Positions 25,712 through 35,989 of a stretch of DNA of 64,000 nt are shown piece after piece; position 1 is the stretch's first letter; each line of letters opens with the position of its first letter. The position numbers were made by a program, and so were the translations under genes. The notes beneath the pieces were generated by a model. The model made no database searches and had not been told where the DNA came from. It worked only from the letters and a program-made list of their open reading frames with translations. Source of the stretch: Leucobacter sp. L43 (GTDB lineage: Bacteria; Actinomycetota; Actinomycetes; Actinomycetales; Microbacteriaceae); NCBI RefSeq assembly GCF_016597785.1, contig NZ_JAENJG010000001.1:62001-126000 (forward strand), given 5' to 3'.

Positions 25712-28171
25712 ATGGTGAAGAACACAGCAACCGAACAGCACGACAACCCGGGCGAAGAGCCCTCGCAGGAGCAGGAGCTTCCCCCGACCGTGGAGGCGCA
25801 CGCAGGCTCCGCCGAGGCAGCGGAGGCGGAGCGGCCGCTCGCCGAGTCGCCGCCCCTGATCCTGCCGTTCGCAGAGATGACGCCTGAGGAGCGGTTCAGG
25901 GCGACGACCAGGTTGCTCTTCCTCGCACCGGACGTGCCGCCGATCGCCCCCCGCCCCAGGCGCGTGGAGTTCCGGCCGACCGAACTGCGTCAGCTCGACG
26001 ACCTGCTGGACGAGCGCTTCTCACGCGATGAGGCGGGGGACGAGCGGGAAGCAGGCACGTCCCAGCGGCGCAATCGTCGGCGCACGTCGAGCGATGCCCC
26101 GGCGGCGCCGGAAGAGGACGCGCCGCGCCGCCAGCCTCGGCAGGCGCCGGTCATCACCGAGCCGCAGAAGGTCAAGGGCTCGACCCGCCTCGAAGCGAAG
26201 AAGCAGCGGCGGCGCGACGGGCGCGACGCCGGTCGACGCCGCGTGGTCATCACCGAGTCCGAGTTCCTCGCGCGGCGTGAATCGGTCGATCGCGAGATGA
26301 TCGTTCGCACGACCTCCGATCGCGTGCAGATCGGCGTGCTCGAAGACAAGGTGCTCGTTGAGCACTACGTCGCGCGATCCAGCGAGAACTCCCTCATCGG
26401 CAACGTGTATCTCGGCCGGGTGCAGAACGTGCTTCCGAGCATGGAAGCGGCCTTCGTCGACATCGGCCGTGGCCGCAACGCGGTGCTCTACTCGGGCGAG
26501 GTCGACTGGTCAGAGTTCGAGGGCGGAAATACGGCCCGGCGAATCGAGAACGCGTTGAAGCCCGGCGATCAGGTGCTCGTGCAGGTCACGAAGGATCCGG
26601 TGGGGCACAAGGGCGCGAGGCTCACGAGTCAGATCTCCCTTCCAGGCCGGTTCCTCGTGTACGTGCCCGGTGGAGCCATGAACGGAATCTCCCGGAAGCT
26701 TCCGGATACCGAGCGTGCTCGACTCAAGAAGATTCTCAAAGCGGTGCTGCCCGACGGGGCCGGCGTGATCGTGCGCACCGCCGCGGAGGGCGCGAGCGAG
26801 GACCAGCTCACGCATGACGTGCAGCGCCTCACCCGTCAGTGGGAGTCGATTCAGAAGCGCGTCGAGAAGGGCGGCGGCCCGGTGCTGCTGCACTCCGAGC
26901 CGGACATGCTCATCAAGATCGTGCGCGATGTCTTCAACGAAGACTTCCACCGGCTGACGATCTCGGGCGCCGAGACGTACGCGACGATCGAGAACTACCT
27001 CTCGCAGGTCGCCCCGGATCTGCTCGAGCGCGTCGAGCAGTACCAGGCAGAGCGCGACATCTTCGACGAGTACCGTGTCACGGAGCAGATCGCGAAGGCG
27101 CTCGACCGGAAGGTCTGGCTTCCGTCCGGCGGATCACTCGTGATCGACCGCACCGAGGCGATGACGGTCGTCGACGTGAACACCGGAAAGTTCGTCGGCT
27201 CCGGCGGCAACCTCGAAGAGACCGTGACCAAGAACAACCTCGAGGCCGCCGAGGAGATCGTGCGCCAGCTGCGACTGCGCGACATCGGCGGCATCATCGT
27301 CGTCGACTTCATCGACATGGTGCTCGAGTCGAATCGCGATCTCGTGCTCCGTCGCATGGTGGAGTGCCTCAGCCGTGATCGGACGAAGCATCAGGTCGCC
27401 GAGGTCACCTCGCTCGGGCTCGTGCAGATGACCCGCAAGAAACTCGGCCTCGGGCTGCTCGAGTCGTTCAGCGAGCCCTGCGACGTCTGCGCCGGTCGCG
27501 GAGTCATCGTGCATCACGAGCCGGTGAGCAAGCACCACCGGAGCGAGGCGCCTGCGCGCGGATCGAAGCGCGGCCGAGGGCAGCAGCAGCACCCGCAGCC
27601 ACAGCAGCAGCATCAGCAGGCCGAGGCGAAGTCGCACACGCACGCCATCACCGATGGCGCGAAGAACATGCTGGCTCAGGTCGCCGCCTCGACGCTGCAG
27701 GCGGCGAAGGAGTCGGAGCACGAGGATCTCGCGCGAGCCCTGCAGGGTGCAGCGCAGACCGGCGCGCCCGCCCGCGATGATCGATCGCCAGAGGATCGAC
27801 CGCACGGGGCCCGGTCGCACGGTCCGGAGACGCCACGGGCCACGGGTCGGGCTCAGCTGGGCTCTGACCGGGCGCCGCGCTCGACGGAAGCGCGCAGGGA
27901 TCGAGCGGAGCCGGTCGCCGACGCACTGCTCGACTCGGTGCTCGAAGCCCTTCCGGCGGCGCCGGCTGCCGGCAACGGACGAGCGCGCAATCGCCGAGTG
28001 TCAACGGCGCAGCTGCGCGGCGGCGTCGATGCTGGTCGCACCGAGGGAACCTCAGATGCCGGTGCGGAGACTCCGGAGGCGGCGCCAGTCGATCCGAAGC
28101 AGGCCGCCCAGATGGCCCTCGCCGAGGCGCTCGACGCGACGGCGAAGCGCAAGGATTCGGGTCGCTCATGA
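25712..28171 (+). CDS. rne: Ribonuclease E/G
   Basis: Single-strand endoribonuclease for mRNA decay and rRNA/tRNA processing. The 819-residue protein has a disordered, charged N-terminal region of about 200 residues, as is typical of actinobacterial RNase E. An S1 domain (about 220-310; SLIGNVYLGRVQNVLPSMEAAFVDIG) follows. The catalytic DNase-I-like domain has its metal Asp residues in VDVNTGKFVG (near 487) and VVDFIDMV (near 530). The zinc-link cysteines lie in CDVCAGRG (near 590). The C-terminal 220 residues are disordered and basic to Gln/His-rich (QQQHPQPQQQHQQ), a possible scaffold for partners. Its leader may be autoregulatory. Confidence 0.95.
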   Translation: MVKNTATEQHDNPGEEPSQEQELPPTVEAHAGSAEAAEAERPLAESPPLILPFAEMTPEERFRATTRLLFLAPDVPPIAPRPRRVEFRPTELRQLDDLLDERFSRDEAGDEREAGTSQRRNRRRTSSDAPAAPEEDAPRRQPRQAPVITEPQKVKGSTRLEAKKQRRRDGRDAGRRRVVITESEFLARRESVDREMIVRTTSDRVQIGVLEDKVLVEHYVARSSENSLIGNVYLGRVQNVLPSMEAAFVDIGRGRNAVLYSGEVDWSEFEGGNTARRIENALKPGDQVLVQVTKDPVGHKGARLTSQISLPGRFLVYVPGGAMNGISRKLPDTERARLKKILKAVLPDGAGVIVRTAAEGASEDQLTHDVQRLTRQWESIQKRVEKGGGPVLLHSEPDMLIKIVRDVFNEDFHRLTISGAETYATIENYLSQVAPDLLERVEQYQAERDIFDEYRVTEQIAKALDRKVWLPSGGSLVIDRTEAMTVVDVNTGKFVGSGGNLEETVTKNNLEAAEEIVRQLRLRDIGGIIVVDFIDMVLESNRDLVLRRMVECLSRDRTKHQVAEVTSLGLVQMTRKKLGLGLLESFSEPCDVCAGRGVIVHHEPVSKHHRSEAPARGSKRGRGQQQHPQPQQQHQQAEAKSHTHAITDGAKNMLAQVAASTLQAAKESEHEDLARALQGAAQTGAPARDDRSPEDRPHGARSHGPETPRATGRAQLGSDRAPRSTEARRDRAEPVADALLDSVLEALPAAPAAGNGRARNRRVSTAQLRGGVDAGRTEGTSDAGAETPEAAPVDPKQAAQMALAEALDATAKRKDSGRS

Positions 28172-28188
28172 CACGCGGGGGCGCCTAT

Positions 28189-28218
28189 TTGACCAAAATC
28201 GGTGCTTCGAGATAATAT
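28189..28218 (+). promoter_or_regulatory. Promoter of the rplU operon
   Basis: TTGACC (28189-28194), an 18-base spacer and TAATAT (28213-28218) are near consensus, fitting a strongly expressed ribosomal-protein operon. The start should be near 28225. Confidence 0.75.
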
Positions 28219-28228
28219 TGACCGTTGG

Positions 28229-28248
28229 TGCCACTCCTCGGGGTGGCA
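28229..28248 (+). promoter_or_regulatory. Hairpin in the rplU leader
   Basis: TGCCAC (28229-28234) pairs with GTGGCA (28243-28248), with further C-G pairs inside, right at the predicted 5' end of the transcript. About 70 bases of leader follow to the rplU GTG. It may stabilise the message or serve feedback by L21; the latter is only an inference. Confidence 0.4.
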
Positions 28249-28317
28249 AACACAAGCTTCGATCGCGGCGGCGCTGCGGTTCGACACGCAAGGCGATCCT
28301 CGAGAAAAGGGTATGAA

Positions 28318-28626
28318 GTGGTTTACGCAGTAGTGCGCACAAGCGGACGTCAGGAAAAGGTCGAGGTCGGCTCGATCATCACCGTCAACCGTGTTTCGGG
28401 CGACTCCACGGGCAAGCTTCAGCTTCCCGCGGTGCTCCTCGTCGACGGCGACCAGGTGACGACCGACGCGGCCGAGCTGGCCAAGGTCACGGTAACCGCA
28501 GAGGTGCTCAACGACCTCCGCGGCCCGAAGATCGTGATTCAGCGATACAAGAACAAGACCGGTTACAAGAGCCGCCAGGGGCACCGTCAGGATCTGACGC
28601 GCCTCAAGGTCACCGGCATCAAGTAA
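28318..28626 (+). CDS. rplU: 50S ribosomal protein L21
   Basis: Large-subunit protein that contacts 23S rRNA domain II. The 102-residue product starts [18 protein letters not shown] with a GTG at 28318; the ATG at 28225 would add 31 unrelated residues. The signature [20 protein letters not shown] is near the C-terminus. It is followed by rpmA after 33 bases, the universal rplU-rpmA-obg order. Confidence 0.97.
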   Translation: MVYAVVRTSGRQEKVEVGSIITVNRVSGDSTGKLQLPAVLLVDGDQVTTDAAELAKVTVTAEVLNDLRGPKIVIQRYKNKTGYKSRQGHRQDLTRLKVTGIK

Positions 28627-28659
28627 TCGCTTCGACTACGATTCAAGGAGTAGAGACTC

Positions 28660-28914
28660 ATGGCACATAAGAAGGGCGCCAGCTCCACCCGCAACGGCCG
28701 CGACTCGAACGCGCAGCGCCTCGGCGTCAAGCGCTTCGGCGGCCAGCAGGTGAACGCCGGCGAGATCATCGTCCGTCAGCGCGGAACCCACTTCCACCCC
28801 GGCGCCAACGTCGGCCGTGGCGGAGACGACACGCTGTTCGCCCTCGCGGCGGGCGCAGTCGAGTTCGGTGCGAAGGGCGGCCGCAAGGTCGTCAACATCG
28901 TGGCCGCAGCCTAA
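28660..28914 (+). CDS. rpmA: 50S ribosomal protein L27
   Basis: Sits near the peptidyl-transferase centre. The 84-residue product starts [25 protein letters not shown], the standard L27 N-terminus without the cleaved extension of Firmicutes, and has the [20 protein letters not shown] core. The ribosome-binding site is AAGGAG. Confidence 0.98.
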   Translation: MAHKKGASSTRNGRDSNAQRLGVKRFGGQQVNAGEIIVRQRGTHFHPGANVGRGGDDTLFALAAGAVEFGAKGGRKVVNIVAAA

Positions 28915-28929
28915 CTTCAGGCATTCAAC

Positions 28930-28956
28930 GGCGAGGCGGGCTTCGGCTCGCCTTTT
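28930..28956 (+). terminator. Weak hairpin with T tract after rpmA
   Basis: GGCGAG (28930-28935) pairs with CTCGCC (28947-28952) followed by TTTT. It may attenuate rather than stop read-through into obg, since no clear new promoter precedes obg. Confidence 0.5.
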
Positions 28957-28983
28957 GCCGTATCTAGGGGCAGGAAAACAGTA

Positions 28984-30489
28984 ATGGTCACCTTTGTCGA
29001 TCAGGTGCAAGTGCACGTCCAGTCAGGTCGCGGCGGAAACGGCTGCGTGTCGATCCGCCGCGAGAAGTTCAAGCCGCTCGCGGGTCCAGATGGTGGAGCC
29101 GGCGGGCATGGCGGAGACGTCGTGCTGGTCGCCGATCCTCAGGTGACCACCCTGCTCGACTACCATCGGCGACCGCACCGCACCGCCGAGAACGGCGGAT
29201 ACGGCGCGGGCGACTATCGAGCCGGCACCAATGGCGCCGACCTCGTGCTCCCGGTGCCGGTCGGCACCGTGGTGAAAGACGAGGCGGGGGAGACCCTCAT
29301 CGACCTCACCGAGCCCGGCACGCGGTTCATCGCGGCGAAGGGCGGTGTCGGCGGTCTGGGCAACCTCGCGCTCTCCAGCACGAAGCGCAAGGCCCCCGGG
29401 TTCGCGCTGTTGGGGACCGAAGGCTGGTCGGGCACGCTCACCCTCGAGCTCAAGACGATCGCCGACGTCGCCCTGGTCGGCTATCCGTCGGCCGGCAAGT
29501 CGAGCCTGATCGCCGCTATGAGTGCTGCGAAGCCGAAGATCGCCGATTACCCGTTCACGACGCTGCACCCGAATCTCGGTGTCGTGCAGGTCGCCGATCA
29601 CCGCTTCACGGTAGCCGACGTGCCGGGTCTCATCGAGGGCGCGAGCGAGGGGAAGGGCCTCGGGCTCGACTTCCTGCGTCACGTCGAGCGGTGCAGTGCG
29701 CTGCTGCACGTGCTCGACTGCGCGACGTTGGAGCCGGGGCGCGATCCGCTCTCGGATCTCGAGGTCATCAAGAACGAGCTCGCCGCATACCCCGTGCCCG
29801 AGGGACAGACCCCGTTGCTCGATCGACCGCAGCTCATCGCACTCAACAAGATCGACGTGCCAGAGGGGCGCGAGCTCGCCGAGTTCGTGCGACCGGAGCT
29901 CGAGGCGCAAGGCTACCGGGTCTTCCAGATCTCCACCGTGTCGCACGAAGGGCTTCGTGAGCTCGGCTTCGCGCTCGCCGAGCTCGTCGAGACCGAGCGG
30001 CAGCGGCGCATCGACGAAGCACCCGTGCAGGAACGCATCGTCCTGCAGCCGAAGGCCGTCGACGACGGCGGGTTCCGCGTCGTGCCCGAGGGGGGCAGCT
30101 ACGGAACGATCTACCGCATTCTGGGCGCGAAGCCGGAGCGCTGGGTGGCCCAGACCGACTTCAAGAACGACGAGGCCGTGGGATATCTGGCTGACCGGTT
30201 GCAGAAGATCGGCATCGAAGACGCGCTGGTGAAGGCCGGGGCGGTCGCTGGGTCGACTGTGGTGATCGGCCCCGGATCGGGAGTCGTCTTCGACTGGGAG
30301 CCCACGATGACGAGCGCCGCAGAGGTGCAGATGGGCGCTCGCGGCACCGACCTCCGCGTCGACCAGAACGGACGGCGCACCAACCAGGAGCGTCGCGTCG
30401 ACTACCACGGCCTCATGGATGCGAAGGCCGAAGCGCGCGCCGAGCTGGAGCGCGAGCGGAAAGCGGGGCTCTGGGAGGATCAGGCGTGA
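28984..30489 (+). CDS. obg: GTPase Obg (CgtA)
   Basis: Essential GTPase in 50S assembly and stress response. The 501-residue protein has the Gly-rich Obg fold (about 1-158; [16 protein letters not shown]). The G domain follows, with GYPSAGKSS (near 165), [16 protein letters not shown] and NKIDVPE. The OCT domain (about 350-430) found in actinobacterial and Gram-positive Obg comes next, then a charged tail ending [10 protein letters not shown]. Its stop overlaps the proB start, suggesting coupled translation. Confidence 0.97.
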   Translation: MVTFVDQVQVHVQSGRGGNGCVSIRREKFKPLAGPDGGAGGHGGDVVLVADPQVTTLLDYHRRPHRTAENGGYGAGDYRAGTNGADLVLPVPVGTVVKDEAGETLIDLTEPGTRFIAAKGGVGGLGNLALSSTKRKAPGFALLGTEGWSGTLTLELKTIADVALVGYPSAGKSSLIAAMSAAKPKIADYPFTTLHPNLGVVQVADHRFTVADVPGLIEGASEGKGLGLDFLRHVERCSALLHVLDCATLEPGRDPLSDLEVIKNELAAYPVPEGQTPLLDRPQLIALNKIDVPEGRELAEFVRPELEAQGYRVFQISTVSHEGLRELGFALAELVETERQRRIDEAPVQERIVLQPKAVDDGGFRVVPEGGSYGTIYRILGAKPERWVAQTDFKNDEAVGYLADRLQKIGIEDALVKAGAVAGSTVVIGPGSGVVFDWEPTMTSAAEVQMGARGTDLRVDQNGRRTNQERRVDYHGLMDAKAEARAELERERKAGLWEDQA

Positions 30490-31259
30490 CGCACGGCGAC
30501 GAATTGCTCTCGGCCCGCAGAGTCGTCGTGAAAGTCGGCTCGTCCTCGGTGAGCGGGGCGAACGCCGCTCAGATCCCCGAACTCGTCGCCTCGCTGGCAC
30601 GCCTGCACGCAGCGGGCGCGCAGGTGATCCTCGTATCCAGTGGCGCGATCGCGACGGGAGTGCCGTTTCTGCGCCTCGAGGAGCGCCCTGACGACCTCGC
30701 AACCCAGCAGGCGGCTGCGGCCGTCGGGCAGAACATTCTGGTCAACCGCTACCAGCGGGCCCTGACGACGCACGAGATCATCGCCGGGCAGGTGCTGCTC
30801 ACGGCGCAGGACATCGAGAATCCCACGCACCGCGACAACGCTCGACGAGCCATCGAACGGTTGCTGCAGCTCGGCATTCTGCCGATCATCAACGAGAACG
30901 ACACCGTCGCGACGCATGAGATCCGTTTCGGCGACAACGATCGTCTCGCCGCGCTCGTCGCACGCCTCGTGGACGCCGACCGGCTTGTGCTGCTCTCCGA
31001 CGTCGATGCGCTCTACACGGCGCCCCCGATGATGGCCGGCGCTCAGCGCATCGCAGCGGTGGCCTACGGCGACCCGTTGGAGGGGATCGAGATCGGCGAG
31101 AGCCAGTCGGGTTGGGGCACCGGGGGAGCCGCGACGAAAGTGCAGGCGGCCCGTTTGGCGGCCGACGCCGGCGCCACCGTCCTCCTCACTGAGACACGGC
31201 TGTTGGCCGCGGTGCTCGACGGGGCGGATCACGGAACTCGCTTCGCCGCTCGACCCTGA
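30486..31259 (+). CDS. proB: Glutamate 5-kinase, short form
   Basis: First step of proline synthesis: makes gamma-glutamyl phosphate. The 257-residue amino-acid-kinase domain starts with GTG overlapping the obg stop. It shows [28 protein letters not shown] and [14 protein letters not shown]. The C-terminal PUA domain of E. coli ProB is absent, as in many actinobacteria. Proline feedback resides in the kinase domain of the family, so regulation may be retained. Confidence 0.95.
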   Translation: MTHGDELLSARRVVVKVGSSSVSGANAAQIPELVASLARLHAAGAQVILVSSGAIATGVPFLRLEERPDDLATQQAAAAVGQNILVNRYQRALTTHEIIAGQVLLTAQDIENPTHRDNARRAIERLLQLGILPIINENDTVATHEIRFGDNDRLAALVARLVDADRLVLLSDVDALYTAPPMMAGAQRIAAVAYGDPLEGIEIGESQSGWGTGGAATKVQAARLAADAGATVLLTETRLLAAVLDGADHGTRFAARP

Positions 31260-31263
31260 GCCG

Positions 31264-31340
31264 TCTCGCCTGAGCCGGCTCGCCTGAGTTCGCTCGCCTC
31301 AGCGCTGCTCAGCGCTGCTCAGCGCTGCTCAGCCCTGAGC
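31264..31340 (+). repeat. Short tandem repeats before proA
   Basis: Two repeat types abut. A 14-base period gives three copies around (T/G)CTCGCCT(G/C)AG at 31264, 31278 and 31292. It then passes into three perfect copies of AGCGCTGCTC (31301-31330) and a degenerate fourth. The repeats lie between the proB stop and the proA promoter and do not encode protein. AGCGCT is self-complementary, so hairpins are possible. Confidence 0.8.
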
Positions 31341-31347
31341 GGCGCGA

Positions 31348-31353
31348 TAAGCT
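31348..31353 (+). promoter_or_regulatory. -10 box, leaderless promoter of proA
   Basis: TAAGCT ends 7 bases before the proA ATG. Confidence 0.55.
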
Positions 31354-31360
31354 GTGTGCC

Positions 31361-32614
<1,254 letters not shown>

Positions 32615-32624
32615 CGCCACCCGC

Positions 32625-32630
32625 TAGACT
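32625..32630 (+). promoter_or_regulatory. Candidate -10 box of the small membrane-protein gene
   Basis: TAGACT lies 41 bases before the ATG at 32672. The leader ends in a modest ribosome-binding site (CAGGGGACC). Confidence 0.4.
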
Positions 32631-32671
32631 GGTTCGGTACCACCCACCGTAACGAATGCAGGGGACCACCA

Positions 32672-32884
32672 ATGTCACTTCTTGCCACGATCGCAGCTGC
32701 CGCCGAAGAGGGGCACCACATCGTCAATGAGCTGCCGTTCCCGGCTGTCGTCTTCGGCGTCATCGTCTTCGCTGCGTTCGTCGCGATCGCGGCCGTCACC
32801 TTCTCGTTCCGCGATGTCGCCAACCGTCACGCGGCGAAGGCAGAGGCGTACGCTCGCGAGCACGGCTCGGCAACGCACCACTAG
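32672..32884 (+). CDS. Small single-span membrane protein
   Basis: A 70-residue protein of unknown function. The N-terminus is short and amphipathic (LLATIAAAAEEGHHIVNE). One hydrophobic helix follows at about residues 22-44 (FPAVVFGVIVFAAFVAIAAVTF). The cytoplasmic-type tail is charged and His-containing (RDVANRHAAKAEAYAREHGS). Similar small proteins occur before nadD in related actinobacteria. It lies 15 bases before nadD and probably heads that operon. Confidence 0.7.
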   Translation: MSLLATIAAAAEEGHHIVNELPFPAVVFGVIVFAAFVAIAAVTFSFRDVANRHAAKAEAYAREHGSATHH

Positions 32885-32899
32885 AAGAGCGCACCGACC

Positions 32900-33496
32900 G
32901 TGCCACACACACGTCGGATCGGGGTGATGGGCGGCACGTTCGATCCCATTCATCACGGTCACCTCGTGGCTGCCAGTGAGGTAGCTCAGAGCTTCGACCT
33001 CGACGAAGTGCTCTTCGTGCCGACGGGCCAGCCCTGGCAGAAGCAGAACGTCTCAGCGAGCGAACACCGGTACTTGATGACGGTGATCGCGACGGCGTCG
33101 AATCCGCGATTCACCGTCAGCCGGGTCGATGTGGATCGCGCGGGACCGACCTACACGGTCGATACCCTGAGAGATCTGCACGAGCAGCATCCCGATGCCG
33201 AACTGTTCTTCATCTCGGGCGCGGACGCCGTCGAGCAGATCCTCGGCTGGAAGGATGTCGAGCACCTCTGGGATTACGCTCATTTCATCGCCGTCTCGCG
33301 CCCCGGTCACGACCTCTCGCTTTCGGGATTATCGGAGGAACACGTAAGCTTGTTGGAAGTTCCCGCGCTGGCGATCTCGTCGACGGACTGCCGGGCACGA
33401 GTCGCCCGAGGTTATCCGGTGTGGTACCTCGTCCCTGACGGTGTGGTGCAGTACATTGCGAAGCACGGGCTATACACCGAGGAAGCGACAGAGTGA
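32900..33496 (+). CDS. nadD: Nicotinate-nucleotide adenylyltransferase
   Basis: Adenylates nicotinate mononucleotide in NAD synthesis. The 198-residue nucleotidyltransferase starts with GTG and shows [15 protein letters not shown] (the GxFDPxHxGH motif), [12 protein letters not shown] and the C-terminal [10 protein letters not shown], in place of the usual ISSTxIR. The gene stop overlaps the ATG of the next gene (TGATG). Confidence 0.96.
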   Translation: MPHTRRIGVMGGTFDPIHHGHLVAASEVAQSFDLDEVLFVPTGQPWQKQNVSASEHRYLMTVIATASNPRFTVSRVDVDRAGPTYTVDTLRDLHEQHPDAELFFISGADAVEQILGWKDVEHLWDYAHFIAVSRPGHDLSLSGLSEEHVSLLEVPALAISSTDCRARVARGYPVWYLVPDGVVQYIAKHGLYTEEATE

Positions 33497-35373
33497 TGAG
33501 CGAGCAGGACGAACAACGACCGCTGACCCGGCGTGAGCGGCGCATGCGCGACCTTGAGGAGACCGGCGCCATGGATCTCTCGGAGATCGGCGCCGGGAGC
33601 AGCGACGCTCCGAGCCCTCCGGTCAGTGCTGCGCGACCGACCGCGGGAGCGGACATCGAGATCTCACCCTTCCATCCGGATGGGACCCCACGGAGCCGGC
33701 GCGAGATGCGTCAGTTGCGCGAGGAGGCGCTCGCGGCCCTCGGTCACCCCGTCGGCGAGGATGCGTCTGGCGCCGAAGCGCCGACTGCTGGTGAGGACGA
33801 TCCGTCTGCTGGCGGGGCTCCGGTTGCTGGAGAGGTTCCGACTGCAGAAGACGCAGCTGTTGCTGCACCCGTTGCTGATGACGCTCTCGTCGCGGATGAT
33901 GCCCCCGTCGCCGATGAAGTCCCGGTCGCGGATGATGCCCCCGTCGTCGAGCAAGCCGTCGTCGTGGACGAGGCTCAGATCGTCGACCAGGCAGCGGAAT
34001 CGGACGAGCCAGCTGTGATCGCCTCCGTGGTGGAAGACGAGAGCGTGGTCGAGCCTGCCGACGAGAGCGGCGCTGCAAGCGAATCGGGCGACCTCGAGGT
34101 CGTCGTGGCGGAACCGGCAGTTGGAGAGCCCGACTTCGACACACTGATGTCGCCACCGACGGAGCCCTTCACTGTCGAAGAGCTGCGCGAGGCGGAGTCG
34201 GCGGAGAAGATCGACGCCGAGGAAGCGGCGACGGAGGGCCAGTCCTTCGATGCTGGCGCGCCCGTGGTCGACGCGGCAGCGGTCGCTGGTGCGTCGGACG
34301 CCCCGGTCGACGCACCGGCTGCTGAGGACTCGGCCGATGCGGCTCCCGCGAAGTCGAAGCGGCGGTTCCCGTGGCAGCGCTCGAAGCAGGCTAGTCAGCC
34401 CGCCGAGGACCCGGATCAGAAGGCCACCGAGGCGACAGAGGAGACGGAGTCCGACACCGCCGCTGCGCGCGAAGCAGAAGCAGCGGCTGACGAGAGCGTT
34501 GACCAGCCGACGAGTGAGCGCCCGGAGGACGCGCCGTCGGCCTCGGCCTCCGATGCCGAGCCCGTTGTGGCTGAGATCATCGCCGAAGAGGAGCCGGCGG
34601 CAGAGGCCGAGCCCGAGACGACGGTTCTCGATGCCGCGCGCCCGACGCCTCCCGCTGAAGTCCCAGAAGATCTTCCTTCTGCGTCGCCGCAGACGGTCGC
34701 GTTTCCGGCGCAGCAGAGCGATGAGGCGCCGCTCGCCGGCGCCGCAAGTGCGAGCGCTGCCGCGACGGACGGGTCCGATCGCAGTAACGGCGCGAATCCG
34801 CAGGAGCGTGAGAGCTATTCGTTCCCCGACATCGCCCCTCCGGAGGAGTGGCGCTCGGTGTTCGATGACCCGTCAGGGCGGAAGTTCCAGAACGAGTCGG
34901 AGCAGAATCCCGAGAGCGGAGACTTCGACGATCTGATCTCGCGTGCAGTCGCCCAGGAGGGGTCGACTGGCGGGACGGGGACGTCCGCGCTGATCCTGCC
35001 GACGATGCCGGAAGACACGGGTGGGTTGACTGGGCCGCTCGGTGCGACTGGCGATCTCTACGTCACCGGTTCTCTGAAGCTCCCGAAGTCACTGGGCGAA
35101 ACCGGTGGGCATTCGGCGCTGCACGATTCGATCGAGATGGACCCGATCACCGGCGACCAGGTGCCGCCCCGCGACGAGGCGAACGAGGGGCCGGCCCCGG
35201 TGTCTGCGCGTCACGCTGTGAGCGCTCGGGTCGATTCCAGTATTCCGGTCGTGGCGAAGCCGACCCGGGAGAAGAGCAAACTGCCGCTCGTGCTCTCACT
35301 GACGGGCGGAGGGCTGCTCATCGTGGTGGTCGGACTGGGCGCCTGGGGCGCGAGCAACGGATTCTTCGGTTGA
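33496..35373 (+). CDS. Long acidic, tail-anchored protein of unknown function
   Basis: A 625-residue protein. The N-terminus is charged (SEQDEQRPLTRRERRMRDLEETGAMDL, in pieces). A long Ala/Asp/Glu/Pro/Val-rich region of low complexity follows, with imperfect repeats of the type VADDAPVADE near residues 130-155. A basic patch (KSKRRFPWQRSKQ) interrupts it near residue 290. From about residue 440 the sequence is more ordered (SFPDIAPPEEWRSVFDD). Near residues 595-615 there is a single hydrophobic helix (LPLVLSLTGGGLLIVVVGLG), then a short end. The topology suggests a large cytoplasmic part anchored at the C-terminus. It overlaps nadD at the start and abuts rsfS. I do not recognise the family. 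Confidence 0.85.
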   Translation: MSEQDEQRPLTRRERRMRDLEETGAMDLSEIGAGSSDAPSPPVSAARPTAGADIEISPFHPDGTPRSRREMRQLREEALAALGHPVGEDASGAEAPTAGEDDPSAGGAPVAGEVPTAEDAAVAAPVADDALVADDAPVADEVPVADDAPVVEQAVVVDEAQIVDQAAESDEPAVIASVVEDESVVEPADESGAASESGDLEVVVAEPAVGEPDFDTLMSPPTEPFTVEELREAESAEKIDAEEAATEGQSFDAGAPVVDAAAVAGASDAPVDAPAAEDSADAAPAKSKRRFPWQRSKQASQPAEDPDQKATEATEETESDTAAAREAEAAADESVDQPTSERPEDAPSASASDAEPVVAEIIAEEEPAAEAEPETTVLDAARPTPPAEVPEDLPSASPQTVAFPAQQSDEAPLAGAASASAAATDGSDRSNGANPQERESYSFPDIAPPEEWRSVFDDPSGRKFQNESEQNPESGDFDDLISRAVAQEGSTGGTGTSALILPTMPEDTGGLTGPLGATGDLYVTGSLKLPKSLGETGGHSALHDSIEMDPITGDQVPPRDEANEGPAPVSARHAVSARVDSSIPVVAKPTREKSKLPLVLSLTGGGLLIVVVGLGAWGASNGFFG

Positions 35374-35383
35374 CCGACCGAAG
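35364..35383 (+). promoter_or_regulatory. Hairpin across the junction to rsfS
   Basis: CTTCGGT (35364-35370) pairs perfectly with ACCGAAG (35377-35383) over a 6-base loop that contains the stop codon of the upstream gene. It may affect translational coupling into rsfS. Confidence 0.45.
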
Positions 35384-35390
35384 CTCGAAC

Positions 35391-35813
35391 ATGTTGAACG
35401 AAGGACACGAACTGAACGCTGCAACTGAGACACGAGATGTGCGATCCGACCTGAAGCTCGCCGTAGTGGCGGCCGACGAGAAGGGAGCCACGGCGCAGGT
35501 CGCTCTCGAAGTGACGGAGCAGTTCGGCCTCGCCGATGTGTTCCTCATCGTGACCGGCTCCGTCGAGCGCAACGTGCAGGCCATCTCCGACGGTATCGAG
35601 GATGCGCTGAACGGAGCAGGCGTGCGCACGGTTCGCCGGGAGGGCCGTGAGAGCGGCCGGTGGATCCTGCTCGACTTCGGCGACCTGATCGTGCATGTCT
35701 TCCACCAGGAGGAGCGCGACTTCTACCAGCTCGAAAAGCTCTGGCAGGACTGCCCCACGATCGATACGACGGAGTTCATTCCTGCGGTTCCGCAGGGGCA
35801 CGCCGACAGCTGA
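35391..35813 (+). CDS. rsfS: Ribosome silencing factor RsfS
   Basis: Binds L14 on the large subunit and blocks joining of the subunits in starvation. The 140-residue product has the family core LKLAVVAADEKGATAQVALEV, LADVFLIVTGSVERNVQAI, REGRESGRWILLDFGDLIVHVF and EERDFYQLEKLW. The start is uncertain. A TTG at 35370 overlaps the upstream stop but lies in a hairpin. The ATG at 35391 is given here. A CTG at 35412 has the best ribosome-binding site (GAAGGA, 6-base gap) and would give a more typical N-terminus. Its place after nadD is conserved across bacteria. Confidence 0.93.
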   Translation: MLNEGHELNAATETRDVRSDLKLAVVAADEKGATAQVALEVTEQFGLADVFLIVTGSVERNVQAISDGIEDALNGAGVRTVRREGRESGRWILLDFGDLIVHVFHQEERDFYQLEKLWQDCPTIDTTEFIPAVPQGHADS

Positions 35814-35863
35814 GAATGACGCGCCCGAGATCCCTCGATTTGGCTCTCACGTGTCCGGGTGAT

Positions 35864-35869
35864 GTACAG
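35864..35869 (+). promoter_or_regulatory. Candidate -10 box of tRNA-Ala(GGC)
   Basis: TACAGT lies 38 bases before the tRNA, with TTGGCT (35839-35844) as a possible -35 at a slightly long 19-base spacing. Confidence 0.45.
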
Positions 35870-35907
35870 TAGAAGAGTTGTCGGGCGAGCATTCGCTCGA
35901 CTTCCCT

Positions 35908-35983
35908 GGGTCTATGGCGCAGCTGGTAGCGCACCTGCATGGCATGCAGGGGGTCAGGGGTTCGAGTCCCCTTAGATCCACCA
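35908..35983 (+). tRNA. tRNA-Ala(GGC)
   Basis: Acceptor arms GGGTCTA (35908-35914) and TAGATCC (35973-35979) pair with one G-T wobble. The anticodon loop ATGGCAT in the stem CCTGC/GCAGG gives anticodon GGC. The T arm is GGGGTTCGAGTCCCC. ACCA follows, so the CCA end is encoded here, unlike in the two leucine tRNAs of this window. Confidence 0.96.
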
Positions 35984-35989
35984 CAGGAG

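Noticed and set aside
29023-30702. A 559-residue minus-strand open frame opposite obg and the start of proB
   Set aside because: Antisense to obg, whose motifs are complete.
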